Origin: an uncultured Clostridia bacterium | GTDB taxonomy: Bacteria > Bacillota > Clostridia > UBA1381 | Length of the DNA: 64,000 bases | Assembly: GCA_934487205.1 (NCBI GenBank) | Contig: CAKSRS010000001.1 | Span: 62,001-126,000, forward strand | Direction: 5' to 3' | Shown here: positions 43,720-52,224 of the stretch, one piece after another | Numbering within the stretch: position 1 is the first letter of the stretch | Layout of the letters: every line of letters starts with the position of its first letter | Translations under genes and position numbers: made by a program | The notes under the pieces: generated by a model | Database searches by the model: none | The model's input: the letters and a program-made list of their open reading frames with translations, nothing else | Told to the model about the DNA's origin: nothing

Positions 43720-43995
43720 TTATTTTAGTATTCTTCTGTCAAATTCTCTTATAACATTTCTTGAACCGCACCGAGGACATTGGTATGCAGAAAATGTAGG
43801 TAATTCGGGTGAAGCCATTATTGCCATTGATAAAAGACCGCCACCCAGTAAGAAGCTACCAGCACCAAAATCCTTTTTTGCTTGATTTAACCTATTATTT
43901 TGTTTTGCATTAAATAAATCTTTTTTAGTATAATACCAAACCTGTCCGCAAGATTTACAAGTGCTTTTGTACTGCTTTTCCGTAAAAAATCCCAT
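43720..43995 (-). CDS. Small zinc-ribbon protein, paralogue of its neighbour
   Basis: The 91-residue protein has two CxxC knuckles, CKSCGQVWYYTKKDL at about 13-27 and CPRCGSRNV near 74-82, separated by a Gly/Ala-rich hydrophobic stretch (FGAGSFLLGGGLLSMAIMAS). It aligns with the first ~80 residues of the larger protein encoded directly upstream (TCxSCGxxWYYTKKDL, then ELP, then CPxCGSxNV). AAAGGAG precedes the ATG. The two genes are 23 bp apart and share a terminator. I do not recognise a function. Confidence 0.75.
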   Translation of the reverse strand: MGFFTEKQYKSTCKSCGQVWYYTKKDLFNAKQNNRLNQAKKDFGAGSFLLGGGLLSMAIMASPELPTFSAYQCPRCGSRNVIREFDRRILK

Positions 43996-44018
43996 ATTAA
44001 AAACTCCTTTAAATTTTA

Positions 44019-45677
44019 TTAGTCTACACCCATACTTTCAGCTACATATCTTCCAGACGGTAAGCAAGGGTCATCATTACGCACATAAAGCTGTCCTACC
44101 TCGCTTCTTTTATACCAACCGTCATTTTTACCGCCGCTTATATAAACCGCTTTAGTCTTTTTCCCTCGCTCGTCTAATATATCATTGCTGAATGATGTAA
44201 TAGTACCCACATAGCTATCATTATTCGGAGCGGAATATAATTTAACCCCTTGAACGATACCGCTTGTCAGACAATAAGAAAATTCGCTTTTCGGTTTTGT
44301 TTCTGCATTGTTGGATTGCTGTTTAGGTTCTGTTTTACCGTCCGTCTTTTCATAATGTCCTGTCTCTGGATTGAATTGTGCATATCCGCTGTCGGTATTC
44401 TCTGTGCTTTTTGGTTTGCTTTCGGGTATATTTCCTATGTATATTTCCATAGGATATTTTTTTACCCCTTGACTGTTATATTTAGTTAAGTCGGTTTCGA
44501 TTTTAACATTAGGGTCATTTGTTGCCATAGCTACAAGCTCATCATAATGCTTGCTTATATATGACCCCTCGCCCGTCAGAGTGTCTACACCGTCAAAACT
44601 GTTTTGCATAAACAGTACACCGTCTGCCTTGTCCTCGCCATTAAAATATACGGTTACAAGCAAGTCATTATTTTCAAAATCAAGTGCGTTGTCTGACATA
44701 ATAGATTTAGTTTCTTTATAGCCGTCAAATATCTTTCGTACAGTATCTTTATCAGAGCCGATAATAACATTGTTTGTTGTCGGTTCGGCGGTAGGGGTAT
44801 TAGATACAGTTTGTCCCGATAGTGCTTTTGCTTCAATATTTTCGGGGTCATACTTTAATACTTCCAACGCATATTTTTTTGATTTTTCCGTATCTTGCTT
44901 TGATAAATAGCTTTTTGACTGTTCCAACATATAATTTATAAAATAAGTTTTGTCAAGCTCTTTTATATCCGAAAATACGACTTTGACAGGCTTTGATTTA
45001 TCTATGTTATAAATATTGTGTTCAAGGTATTCCTCGTTTCCGTATTTAAGCAAAGAATATGTATTATTATCGGGTGTCGGCATAGTATTAATATGGTCTG
45101 ATGTAATGCGTTTCCCGTTTTCATCAAACAATGATATATTAAACTCAAAATACCCCTCTTGCGGTTCTGTACTGTTTTTCTTTAGTGTTGCAACAACTGT
45201 ATATGTGTGTTGCTTTTTGAATAGTTTTAAGTCATAAGCGGCAAGCGGAGCGGAATTATTGTCTATACCCTCAAAGGTTATATTTGATAAAATTTGTTCC
45301 GTATTATTTTTAATGTGTATAGATACAGGGATAGCTATTGACAGTATAATTATAATCAGCAAAGCAACCGCACCCGATATTATTCCTGTAATTGCCTTAC
45401 GGCTAAGTTTTTTCTTTTCGCCCGTAAATTCAAGAGACACATTCTTTGAACCGCACGCAGGACATTTATGCGCTACTTCTGGTAGCTCATCAACGTTGTT
45501 TATAATATCCGATACTTTATTTTTACCGAACATAGAAGTTAAATTACCAAGGCTTTTACGACTTTCGTTCGTGCCACGATTTATTTTCGATTGCCTTAAA
45601 TCCTTTTTTGTGTAGTACCATTCCTTACCACACGATAAACAAGTGCTTTTATATGGTTTGTTTTCAGATGTGTTCAT
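44019..45677 (-). CDS. Membrane-anchored zinc-ribbon protein with extracellular region
   Basis: The 552-residue protein has an N-terminal zinc ribbon (TCLSCGKEWYYTKKDLRQSK, then KCPACGSKNV at about 70-80) and a basic stretch with one membrane helix at about 100-122 (ITGIISGAVALLIIIILSI). A long external part follows: a beta-type segment, a TPR-like helical stretch (LSKQDTEKSKKYALEVLKYD), a Thr/Ser/Pro linker and an SH3-like C-terminus (GVKLYSAPNNDSYVGTITSF). The zinc ribbon is probably cytoplasmic. This looks like a sensor or scaffold spanning the membrane. Its N-terminus is paralogous to the 91-aa protein. No known system comes to mind. Confidence 0.75.
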   Translation of the reverse strand: MNTSENKPYKSTCLSCGKEWYYTKKDLRQSKINRGTNESRKSLGNLTSMFGKNKVSDIINNVDELPEVAHKCPACGSKNVSLEFTGEKKKLSRKAITGIISGAVALLIIIILSIAIPVSIHIKNNTEQILSNITFEGIDNNSAPLAAYDLKLFKKQHTYTVVATLKKNSTEPQEGYFEFNISLFDENGKRITSDHINTMPTPDNNTYSLLKYGNEEYLEHNIYNIDKSKPVKVVFSDIKELDKTYFINYMLEQSKSYLSKQDTEKSKKYALEVLKYDPENIEAKALSGQTVSNTPTAEPTTNNVIIGSDKDTVRKIFDGYKETKSIMSDNALDFENNDLLVTVYFNGEDKADGVLFMQNSFDGVDTLTGEGSYISKHYDELVAMATNDPNVKIETDLTKYNSQGVKKYPMEIYIGNIPESKPKSTENTDSGYAQFNPETGHYEKTDGKTEPKQQSNNAETKPKSEFSYCLTSGIVQGVKLYSAPNNDSYVGTITSFSNDILDERGKKTKAVYISGGKNDGWYKRSEVGQLYVRNDDPCLPSGRYVAESMGVD

Positions 45678-45772
45678 ATATAAACCCTCCGTACATTTAG
45701 TATATACGTATAGTATATACTAAATAAGTCTATTTGTCAACTATATCTATACTATTTGTACATATTTTTGTT

Positions 45773-45805
45773 TTGACCACAATTTGACCACAATAATGAC
45801 CACAA
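45773..45805. repeat. Right arm-type integrase sites
   Basis: Three direct copies of T-TGACCACAA (45773-45782, 45784-45793, 45796-45805; 11-12 bp period) match the left-end array. They lie about 120 bp inside attR. Confidence 0.75.
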
Positions 45806-45922
45806 AGAAAAAAATAACTTCTGTAAATAACAATAATTAATATTGAGTGAAAAGCCTATAAAACTGTACTATTTACGGGATATAAACAATTATTGAAAAT
45901 TGATTATAAATACGCTTCGACA

Positions 45923-45968
45923 GCTCATAACCCGGAGGTCGTTGGTTCAAATCCGGCCCCTGCACCCA
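45923..45968 (+). repeat. attR of the integrated element (46 bp)
   Basis: An orphan copy of the tRNA-fMet 3' part, identical to 38710-38755 over 46 bp. The 5' part of a tRNA is absent, so it is not a second gene. Confidence 0.95.
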
Positions 45969-45972
45969 CGTC

Positions 45973-46007
45973 AGAGCAAGCTATATATCGCTTGCTCTAA
46001 TTTTTTA
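45973..46007 (+). terminator. Displaced native terminator of tRNA-fMet
   Basis: AGAGCAAGC pairs with GCTTGCTCT around an 8-nt loop, followed by AATTTTTT, 4 nt after attR. Before integration it would have followed the tRNA directly. Confidence 0.85.
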
Positions 46008-46375
46008 CAAAAAGGCACGCTCGGCTCAACTGTTCGCTTGTAAACGCACTCACGACGTTTCACTGTTGCTACCACCTTTTTGCGAGAATGTTTCAAGCAA
46101 AGTCTATATCTGTAAGGTTTACCTCCTTCAATTTAACGGTAAACTTTTCGGTTTGCCGTTTTTATTTTTATTCCCAAAAAAATAACCGCCCTTTTAAGAG
46201 CGGTTAAATATATGTATTTTCCCGGAGTATTACAGCCTTAAATCGCTGCCCGCGCAGACAGGCTGCAAGCCGCCTACGCCGCTCCACAAAAACGCTTTAA
46301 TTCTGTTTGTCTTTTCGCAAACACCGAAAATGAAGTCACTTGCAGTGCAAATATGTTTTCGCCTTCAAAAAACCT
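46008..46375. other. Gene-free gap with attenuator-like fold
   Basis: No credible gene. On the plus strand AACGGTAAAC/GTTTGCCGTT with a T-run forms a terminator (46135-46170). The upstream GTTTACC (46118-46124) could pair with GGTAAAC (46138-46144) instead. On the minus strand AACCGCTCTTAAAAGGGCGGTT followed by a T-run (about 46183-46207) can end the GNAT transcript. CAAAAAGG (46009) and CCTTTTTG (46074) form a distant inverted repeat. Confidence 0.45.
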
Positions 46376-47119
46376 TCAGCCGAGCATTTTTATAAATCTT
46401 TTATCGTTTAAAACCTCGTTCGTCAGGTACTCGCCGTCCTTAAACAGCGCATACGTGGTAACGGGCGTAGGTGCGTTTTGTGCCTGCTCCTTCGTCGTAA
46501 TATGAATTGTGCGGAATGGTATGCCGAGTTCCTTTGCCGTATTTTCCACAATCGGCACATATTTCGCCGTAAACGGACATTGGTTCGTGTAATACAAAAC
46601 ATATCCGTCACCGTCGGCGTGCGGGTGTTTTGCGCAATCCTTAAATTTCGGCATATCCGCGCCGTCCGCAAACGGCAGATACCACAATTGTATGCCGTTA
46701 TCCGATTCATCGCACACCGAAAATCCCTTATATTTCAAAAACTTCGGGTCGGCAAGAAACGCCCGTTTTTTCGCCGACGAAAGTATACACATGCCCTTTT
46801 TCCCCTTTTGCTTACTGTCTCGGACAGCGCAGTCCAGCAAATCGTCCGCATATCCGTGCCCCTTGAACGAACCCGACACCCACATGCAGTCGATATACAT
46901 ATAATCTTCCGCCGAAATCGGCACCCACGCGTTTTCCGCGGGGATATATTCTATAAAACATTTTCCGCGCTCCGCACTTCTGTAAAACACAAGCCCGTCA
47001 TCAAATCTGTCCGACAGCCACACCTTTTTCGACGAAACCTGTATATCCTTATTATTCGAAATCGCACAGCAGATATGTTCCTTTTCAATATTGTCCTTTG
47101 TTACATATATGTATTCCAA
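46376..47119 (-). CDS. GNAT acetyltransferase with YoaP domain
   Basis: The 247-residue protein begins EYIYVTKDNIEKEHICCAIS and contains an acetyltransferase-type middle (MYIDCMWVSGSFKGHGYADDLL) and a C-terminal YoaP domain (YYTNQCPFTAKYVPIVE, with EQAQNAPTPVTTYALFKDG). The YoaP part has a thioredoxin-like feel with a lone Cys. The substrate is unknown. I start at the TTG at 47119 because GGGAGGAA is 6-7 nt upstream and the conserved family N-terminus begins there; in-frame codons upstream (to 47158) include the ribosome site. Confidence 0.88.
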   Translation of the reverse strand: MEYIYVTKDNIEKEHICCAISNNKDIQVSSKKVWLSDRFDDGLVFYRSAERGKCFIEYIPAENAWVPISAEDYMYIDCMWVSGSFKGHGYADDLLDCAVRDSKQKGKKGMCILSSAKKRAFLADPKFLKYKGFSVCDESDNGIQLWYLPFADGADMPKFKDCAKHPHADGDGYVLYYTNQCPFTAKYVPIVENTAKELGIPFRTIHITTKEQAQNAPTPVTTYALFKDGEYLTNEVLNDKRFIKMLG

Positions 47120-47185
47120 AATTAATTCCTCCCGTACAAAATATATTCTGATTACCAAAAATTTTTAATTATTGCAAAAAACACG

Positions 47186-48424
47186 TTATTCTTCATCGAC
47201 TCCCGTCGGATCCGTGCCGTCGAGCATTTCCACGTCCTTCAGCCGCCGCTGTATCGCGCGCGTGCGCACGCCCACAAGCTTATCAAGCTCGCGGTTTGCC
47301 TGGTCGAGACGATTCTGCGTCGCCTCGAGAACCTGTCCGAATTTGTCAAATTCCGTCTTTACCGACGAGAGCACACTCCACACTTCCACGCTGCGCTTTT
47401 GTATTGCCAGCGTTTTAAATCCCATTTGCAGCGAATTTAAAAGCGCAGCCATCGTGCTCGGTCCTGCCACGTTCACCTTATACGTATTCTGCAAAACTTC
47501 CACCATGCCGCTGTTTACGACCTCGGCATAAAGTCCCTCAAACGGCAGAAACATTATCGCAAAATCGGTCGTGTACGGCGGCTCAATGTACTTATCGCGG
47601 ATATCCTTCGCAAAGCCTTTTATCCGCGTCATCAGCACATTTTTCGCCGCAGCAGCCGCCTCGGCGTCGCCGTTTTCCGACGCCGTCTGCAAATCAAAAA
47701 ACGCGTCGCCCGGGAACTTTGAGTCAATCGGCAGATACACAAATCCATCGCCCTTGGGCATCTTCACCGCAAATTCCACCGGATTGCGGCTGCCCTTCAC
47801 CGTTACCACATTTTCCTCATACTGTTCCGGCGACAAAATCTCGCGCAGTATTGCGCCCAGCTGAATTTCGCCCAGTATTCCGCGCGTTTTTACGTTGGAC
47901 AGCACCTTTTTCAAATCGCCCACGCCGACCGCAAGCGTCTGCATTTCGCCCAGCCCTTTATACACCTGCTCCAGTCTCTCGCTCACCATTTTGAAGGAGC
48001 GCGACATATTCTCCTCAAGGCTCTTTTGCAGTTTTTCGTCCACCGTTTTCCGCATATCCTCAAGCTTTTTCGAGTTATCCTCGCGTATGGCAAGCAAACT
48101 TTTCTGCATAGTATCGCGCATTGCGTCCAGCTTTTGCTCGTTGGTCTGCTCAAACGTCTTGAACCGCGTCTCCATCTGCGCAAGGCTGTCCACGACCGCC
48201 TTATTCATCTCGCCCTGCTTTTCGGTGATGTTTTTATCTATTTCCGCAAATTTTTTCGATTGATATTCGTCGGTGTCCCTCTGATTTCTCGACAGCATTT
48301 CGCCCATCATTTTTATTGATTCGAGAATTTTTGTGTCTCCGCCCGTGCCCAAAATGAGCTTTACGGCAAGTATCACCACGGCGGCGCCGACGGCGGTTAT
48401 GCCGCCGTAAATCAGATAATCCAT
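47186..48424 (-). CDS. rmuC: DNA recombination protein RmuC
   Basis: The 412-residue protein has an N-terminal membrane helix (about 4-25), a long coiled coil (about 40-160) and the RmuC nuclease-like core: KTRGILGEIQLGAILREIL, FVYLPIDSKFPGDAF, YTTDFAIMFLPFEGLYAEV, and AGPSTMAALLNSLQMGFKTL. The family limits DNA inversions and has PD-(D/E)XK-like features. It follows the trmK-nif3 gene by 12 bp, so the two are probably co-transcribed. Confidence 0.94.
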   Translation of the reverse strand: MDYLIYGGITAVGAAVVILAVKLILGTGGDTKILESIKMMGEMLSRNQRDTDEYQSKKFAEIDKNITEKQGEMNKAVVDSLAQMETRFKTFEQTNEQKLDAMRDTMQKSLLAIREDNSKKLEDMRKTVDEKLQKSLEENMSRSFKMVSERLEQVYKGLGEMQTLAVGVGDLKKVLSNVKTRGILGEIQLGAILREILSPEQYEENVVTVKGSRNPVEFAVKMPKGDGFVYLPIDSKFPGDAFFDLQTASENGDAEAAAAAKNVLMTRIKGFAKDIRDKYIEPPYTTDFAIMFLPFEGLYAEVVNSGMVEVLQNTYKVNVAGPSTMAALLNSLQMGFKTLAIQKRSVEVWSVLSSVKTEFDKFGQVLEATQNRLDQANRELDKLVGVRTRAIQRRLKDVEMLDGTDPTGVDEE

Positions 48425-48436
48425 GATTTTTCCTCC

Positions 48437-49873
48437 TTATATATACGTGAACACGTCGTGCTGTTCCGCTTTAATAACCTCAACCCCCGTGTCCTCGAAC
48501 ATTTTTTCAAAAATCTCGGTCACGCAGAATTCGGTGGGGAAATGCCCCGCGTCAATCAGATTTACATGCATCTCCTGTGCCTTGAGCGCCTCATGATATT
48601 TCACGTCCGAGGTAATCATTACATTAGCATGCTTTTCCTTCGCTTTCGGGATACTGTCCGCGCACACCCCCGAACCGACTGCAACGCGCTTTACAAATTC
48701 CTCCGGATTTCCGCATACGCGCACGTGCGGCGTGCCGAGCAATTTCCGCACCCGTCTCGCCAGCGTGCCCAGTTTTACATACTCTTTCAAATCGCCCACG
48801 CGCCCGAGTCCGTTTTCCTCCAAATTCTCAACATTGCTGAGCCCGATAAGTTCCGCAAGATACGCATTTATGCCGTTTTTCCCCACATCGCAGGTGGTGT
48901 GCGCCGCGTAGACGCATATGCCGCGTCTTAAAAATTCCGCAATCATTTGACTTTCTTCCGTGTCTTGATTTATTTTTTTAATTCCGTTAAACAGGATGGG
49001 GTGGTGCGTCAAAATCAAATCCACGCCGTTTTTCAGCGCTTGTATATATACATCGTACGTTATGTCGAGCGTGACCAAAACCTTGCTGACGGGCGTATAT
49101 TCCCCGCCGACCAAAAGTCCGCAGTTATCCCATTCATACGCCGTTTCGAGCGGAAATTCCTTCTCTATCATTTCCTCAATTTCATACATGTACATACCGA
49201 ATTTTATTCCCCTTTCCTTCATAAAGTCCGCAAGCTCGGACAGCGTTTGTTCCACAAAGGACAAACCGTCATATTCTCTGCCGGAGCTTAGTTCCCTTTT
49301 TATTCTTTTGTATTTATGATACATGTTCAGCGTATATTCTTCAAGCAGCGGGTGGTCATACAAAAGTTTCGGAATCAAATAATCTATCGGACCTTTGCTG
49401 TACATACTGTACTTAAATGTTCCGCGCTCCGCAACAATTAGGTTGTAGTACCTGTCACCCTCCTTCGCCAAATCTTCTTCAATAATGCGAAAATCCATAC
49501 ACATCAGGCTTACCCTCAGCTCCCGCTGATGCGTCATAGGCTGCAAAACCAACCTCGCCGTTTTCACCGTGTCGTAGCCGTTTTCTATCATTTTCGTTAT
49601 GGTATCGCAGCCCACTCCGGCAATTACTATGCAGTCCGCCTCGCCCTCGTTAAGCGGCTCGAGTCCGTCGCCCAGACGCAAATCAATGTCAACGCCGCTT
49701 TTTTTCGCATTTTCTTCCGCCGCCTTCAGCGGTTTTTCCCTGAGGTCGGTCGCAATCACTTTTTTCCCCTGCTTGGCAAGTTCTATCGCCACATATCCGT
49801 GGTCGGTGCCGATGTCCGCCACCGTCTCGCCCTTTATGTGGCGCAGTATCATTTCAAGTCTCGGTGTTATCAT
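48437..49873 (-). CDS. trmK: Fused tRNA m1A22 methyltransferase (TrmK) and Nif3-like metal protein
   Basis: One 478-residue frame carries two usually separate proteins. Residues 1-225 are TrmK: VADIGTDHGYVAIELAKQGK (AdoMet loop), IVIAGVGCDTITKMIENG, LQPMTHQRELR and a C-terminal coiled coil. From about residue 230 it is a Nif3-like dinuclear-metal protein: YEWDNCGLLVGG, LILTHHPILFNGIK, YAAHTTCDVGKNGIN, and a C-terminal DAGHFPTE. The two genes are adjacent in many Firmicutes; here no stop separates them. An AAGGAAAGGGG sequence followed by ATGs lies at the junction (about 49190-49215), so internal initiation could also give free Nif3-like protein. Confidence 0.9.
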   Translation of the reverse strand: MITPRLEMILRHIKGETVADIGTDHGYVAIELAKQGKKVIATDLREKPLKAAEENAKKSGVDIDLRLGDGLEPLNEGEADCIVIAGVGCDTITKMIENGYDTVKTARLVLQPMTHQRELRVSLMCMDFRIIEEDLAKEGDRYYNLIVAERGTFKYSMYSKGPIDYLIPKLLYDHPLLEEYTLNMYHKYKRIKRELSSGREYDGLSFVEQTLSELADFMKERGIKFGMYMYEIEEMIEKEFPLETAYEWDNCGLLVGGEYTPVSKVLVTLDITYDVYIQALKNGVDLILTHHPILFNGIKKINQDTEESQMIAEFLRRGICVYAAHTTCDVGKNGINAYLAELIGLSNVENLEENGLGRVGDLKEYVKLGTLARRVRKLLGTPHVRVCGNPEEFVKRVAVGSGVCADSIPKAKEKHANVMITSDVKYHEALKAQEMHVNLIDAGHFPTEFCVTEIFEKMFEDTGVEVIKAEQHDVFTYI

Positions 49874-50014
49874 TTTTCCTCCGTTCCGCCGCTTTTTTCA
49901 AATTTTATCGGCTGCACGCTTTGCTTTTTCCGTATTTTTATGCAAAAACGCATGCTGTCGCCGTTTGGCGGCATAAATTATATTTTATGCATAAAAATTC
50001 AGTTATACAACTTT

Positions 50015-50304
50015 TTATCAACAGGTGTGGATAACTTTCGTATTACCAAAAACGGCTTAAATACTGATTTTTTTTGTCATATTAACATCGGTTTACACAT
50101 ATTTGTGAACAATTTGTCCTCAAATGTTGAAAATTGTCCATAAATAAATGTAAACCTGTGATGTTGGACAACTTTTACGGGTTAATGCCCTTTTCCAATC
50201 CCCGCATTTTGTTGGATAACTGCGTGGATAACGTGGATAACTCTGAAAAATCCACATAAAAGGCAATTTTTGATGTTGATTTCCACTTTTATCCATGTGG
50301 ATAA
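50015..50304. other. DnaA-box cluster, candidate replication origin (oriC)
   Basis: The gene-free region 49874-50476 holds perfect DnaA boxes (TTATCCACA) at 50026-50034 and 50296-50304. One-mismatch boxes are at 50015-50023, 50223-50231 and 50232-50240. Weaker boxes are at 50211-50219, 50248-50256 and 50289-50297. A/T-rich runs flank it (49981-50015 and 50320-50400), suitable for unwinding. Nearby parA/parB, two parS sites and the switch in gene direction support an origin. No dnaA, dnaN or rpmH is in the window, so this could also be one half of a split origin or a DnaA-titration site. Confidence 0.7.
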
Positions 50305-50437
50305 CCTTATACATTGGTTTACATAATATTTTTATAAAAATACCGATATTTTGTCGGATTTTGTATAATTACGACAAAATCTGCCGGCACATATTATAAT
50401 ATGTAAAAAGATGTATCCGATATCCAAAAAGGAGGAT

Positions 50438-50462
50438 GCAGCAAAACAAATTGTTTTGCCGC
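50438..50462 (-). terminator. Likely terminator of the par-serS transcript
   Basis: GCGGCAAAACAA pairs with TTGTTTTGCTGC around a tiny loop, with CTCCTTTTT further on. It lies 15 nt past serS. Confidence 0.55.
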
Positions 50463-50476
50463 AACCCCATAATTTC

Positions 50477-51742
50477 TTATTTAATAATATCGGTTCCCAT
50501 GTACTGCACAAGTGCGTCCGGAACGGTAACGGTGCCGTCCGCGTTCTGATAATTTTCCAATATTGCGGCAACCGTTCTGCCGACAGCCAATCCCGAGCCG
50601 TTCAACGTATGCACAAATTGCGCCTTGTCCTTCGGACTGTCTTTAAAGCGGATATTTGCGCGGCGCGCCTGATAATCTTCAAAGTTAGAGCAAGAGGAAA
50701 TCTCAACATAACGTCCGTAGCTCGGCATCCAAACCTCGATATCGTATGTGCACGCGGACGAGAAACCTAAGTCGCCCGTTGACAGGCACACAACTCTGTA
50801 CGGAATATTAAGTCCCTGCAACAGCTTTTCCGCGTCGTTTGTCAGCGATTCAAGCTCATCATACGAATTTTCCGGGCGTGCAAACTTAACAAGCTCTACC
50901 TTATTAAACTGGTGCTGGCGGATAAGACCTCTCGTGTCACGTCCCGCCGAGCCCGCCTCCGCGCGGAAACATGCCGAATATGCGCAATACTTAACCGGAA
51001 GTTTTGTTCCGTCAAGAATTTCGTCGCGGTGAAGGTTCGTAACCGGAACTTCCGCCGTCGGAATAAGGAAATATCCGTTATTCGCAACCTTAAATGCGTC
51101 CTCCTCAAACTTAGGCAATTGCCCCGTGCCTGTCATAGACGCACGGTTTACCATGTAGGGGGGGAAGATTTCCGTATATCCGTTCGCCGTATGCGTGTTC
51201 AGAAAATACTGAATTACGCTGCGCTCCAGTCTCGCGCCGAGACCTTTGTACACCGTGAAACGTGTTCCCGAAATCTTCGCGCCGCGGTCAAAATCCAAAA
51301 TGTCAAGATTTGTTCCGATATCCCAGTGCGCTTTTGCGTCAAAATCAAACTTGCGCGGCTCCGACCATCTTCTGACTTCCTTATTCTGCGTATCATCAAC
51401 GCCTATCGGCGATTTTGCCGACGGAATATTCGGTATGCGCAGCATAAAATCACGCAGTTTTGCGTCGATTTCCGAAACCTGTGCGTCCAAATCCTTGATT
51501 TCGTTCGACAGTTCCTTCATTTCGGCAAAAATCGCATCGGTGCTTTCGCCCGCCTTTTTCATTGTCGGAATTTGCTTTGAAATCTCGTTCTGTTTTGCCT
51601 TCATCTGCTCAACTTCGCCTAAAATTTCGCGGCGCTTTAAATCAAGCTCAATCGCCGGTGTGATATCAAGGTCGTTGTTGCGGTTTTTCAGTGCCTCTCT
51701 GATTTTATCGGGTTCTGTTCTTAAAATTTTAATGTCTAACAT
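50477..51742 (-). CDS. serS: Seryl-tRNA synthetase
   Basis: SerRS charges tRNA-Ser. The 421-residue protein has the N-terminal tRNA-binding coiled coil (about 30-100) and class II motifs: YTEIFPPYMVNRASM, CFRAEAGSAGRDTRGLIRQHQF (motif 2), and the motif 3 region LNGSGLAVGRTVAAILENYQ. It sits only 23 bp after the small coiled-coil gene and so has no room for a T-box leader. It appears to be the last gene of a parA-parB-orf-serS transcript. Confidence 0.97.
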   Translation of the reverse strand: MLDIKILRTEPDKIREALKNRNNDLDITPAIELDLKRREILGEVEQMKAKQNEISKQIPTMKKAGESTDAIFAEMKELSNEIKDLDAQVSEIDAKLRDFMLRIPNIPSAKSPIGVDDTQNKEVRRWSEPRKFDFDAKAHWDIGTNLDILDFDRGAKISGTRFTVYKGLGARLERSVIQYFLNTHTANGYTEIFPPYMVNRASMTGTGQLPKFEEDAFKVANNGYFLIPTAEVPVTNLHRDEILDGTKLPVKYCAYSACFRAEAGSAGRDTRGLIRQHQFNKVELVKFARPENSYDELESLTNDAEKLLQGLNIPYRVVCLSTGDLGFSSACTYDIEVWMPSYGRYVEISSCSNFEDYQARRANIRFKDSPKDKAQFVHTLNGSGLAVGRTVAAILENYQNADGTVTVPDALVQYMGTDIIK

Positions 51743-51765
51743 TTTTTATATCTCCATTTCCTTAA

Positions 51766-52218
51766 TTATTGTGCTTTTTTAACTAAAATATCGTAAAAAT
51801 CCTTCTGTTCGGGCGTGAGACTTTCAGTGTAAATGTTCGCCAAAAGCTCATTTGCCGCTTTTTTATCGCCGTCGTACAGCTTGTCATAAACAGCCATAAG
51901 CGCCTCATACGCGCTGACTTCGCTTGTCAGCTTGTCCTTTTCCGACGTAAGCGACGAGTTTTCTTCCATCAGCTTTTCATTCGTCTCGCGCAGGTTTTTG
52001 TTCAGCTCAACAAGCTGCATATTTTCCTCGCTGACCTGTGCCGCTTTGTTCGAAAGACTCACCTTTTCCGCCTCCTGTTCGCTGACCTTGCTCTGTTCGA
52101 GGTGCGTCTGTGCAAAGAATGATACCACTATCATTAAAATTGCCACGATAAATATCAGCGATGTGTATAAAAACAGCGATTTTACGTCATTTTTCTTTTC
52201 GGAATTTTTCAGCGTCAT
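51766..52218 (-). CDS. Small single-span coiled-coil membrane protein
   Basis: The 150-residue protein has a lysine-rich cytoplasmic start, one membrane helix (about 15-36, LFLYTSLIFIVAILMIVVSF), a coiled coil (about 42-105, rich in Glu/Lys/Ser/Leu) and a helical C-terminus (YDGDKKAANELLANIYTESL). I do not recognise the family. In many Clostridia another small membrane protein (DUF4446 type) sits at this place between parB and serS, so a link to origin or division is possible but unproven. It lies 6 bp after parB with GGGAGG upstream. Confidence 0.7.
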   Translation of the reverse strand: MTLKNSEKKNDVKSLFLYTSLIFIVAILMIVVSFFAQTHLEQSKVSEQEAEKVSLSNKAAQVSEENMQLVELNKNLRETNEKLMEENSSLTSEKDKLTSEVSAYEALMAVYDKLYDGDKKAANELLANIYTESLTPEQKDFYDILVKKAQ

Positions 52219-52224
52219 GTCCGT

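Noticed and set aside
45923..45968. Second tRNA-Met gene
   Set aside because: Only the 3' 46 nt are present; the 5' half of a tRNA is missing. It is attR.
50120..50571. Small open frames in the DnaA-box region
   Set aside because: No ribosome sites; the sequence is better explained by DnaA boxes and A/T-rich DNA.
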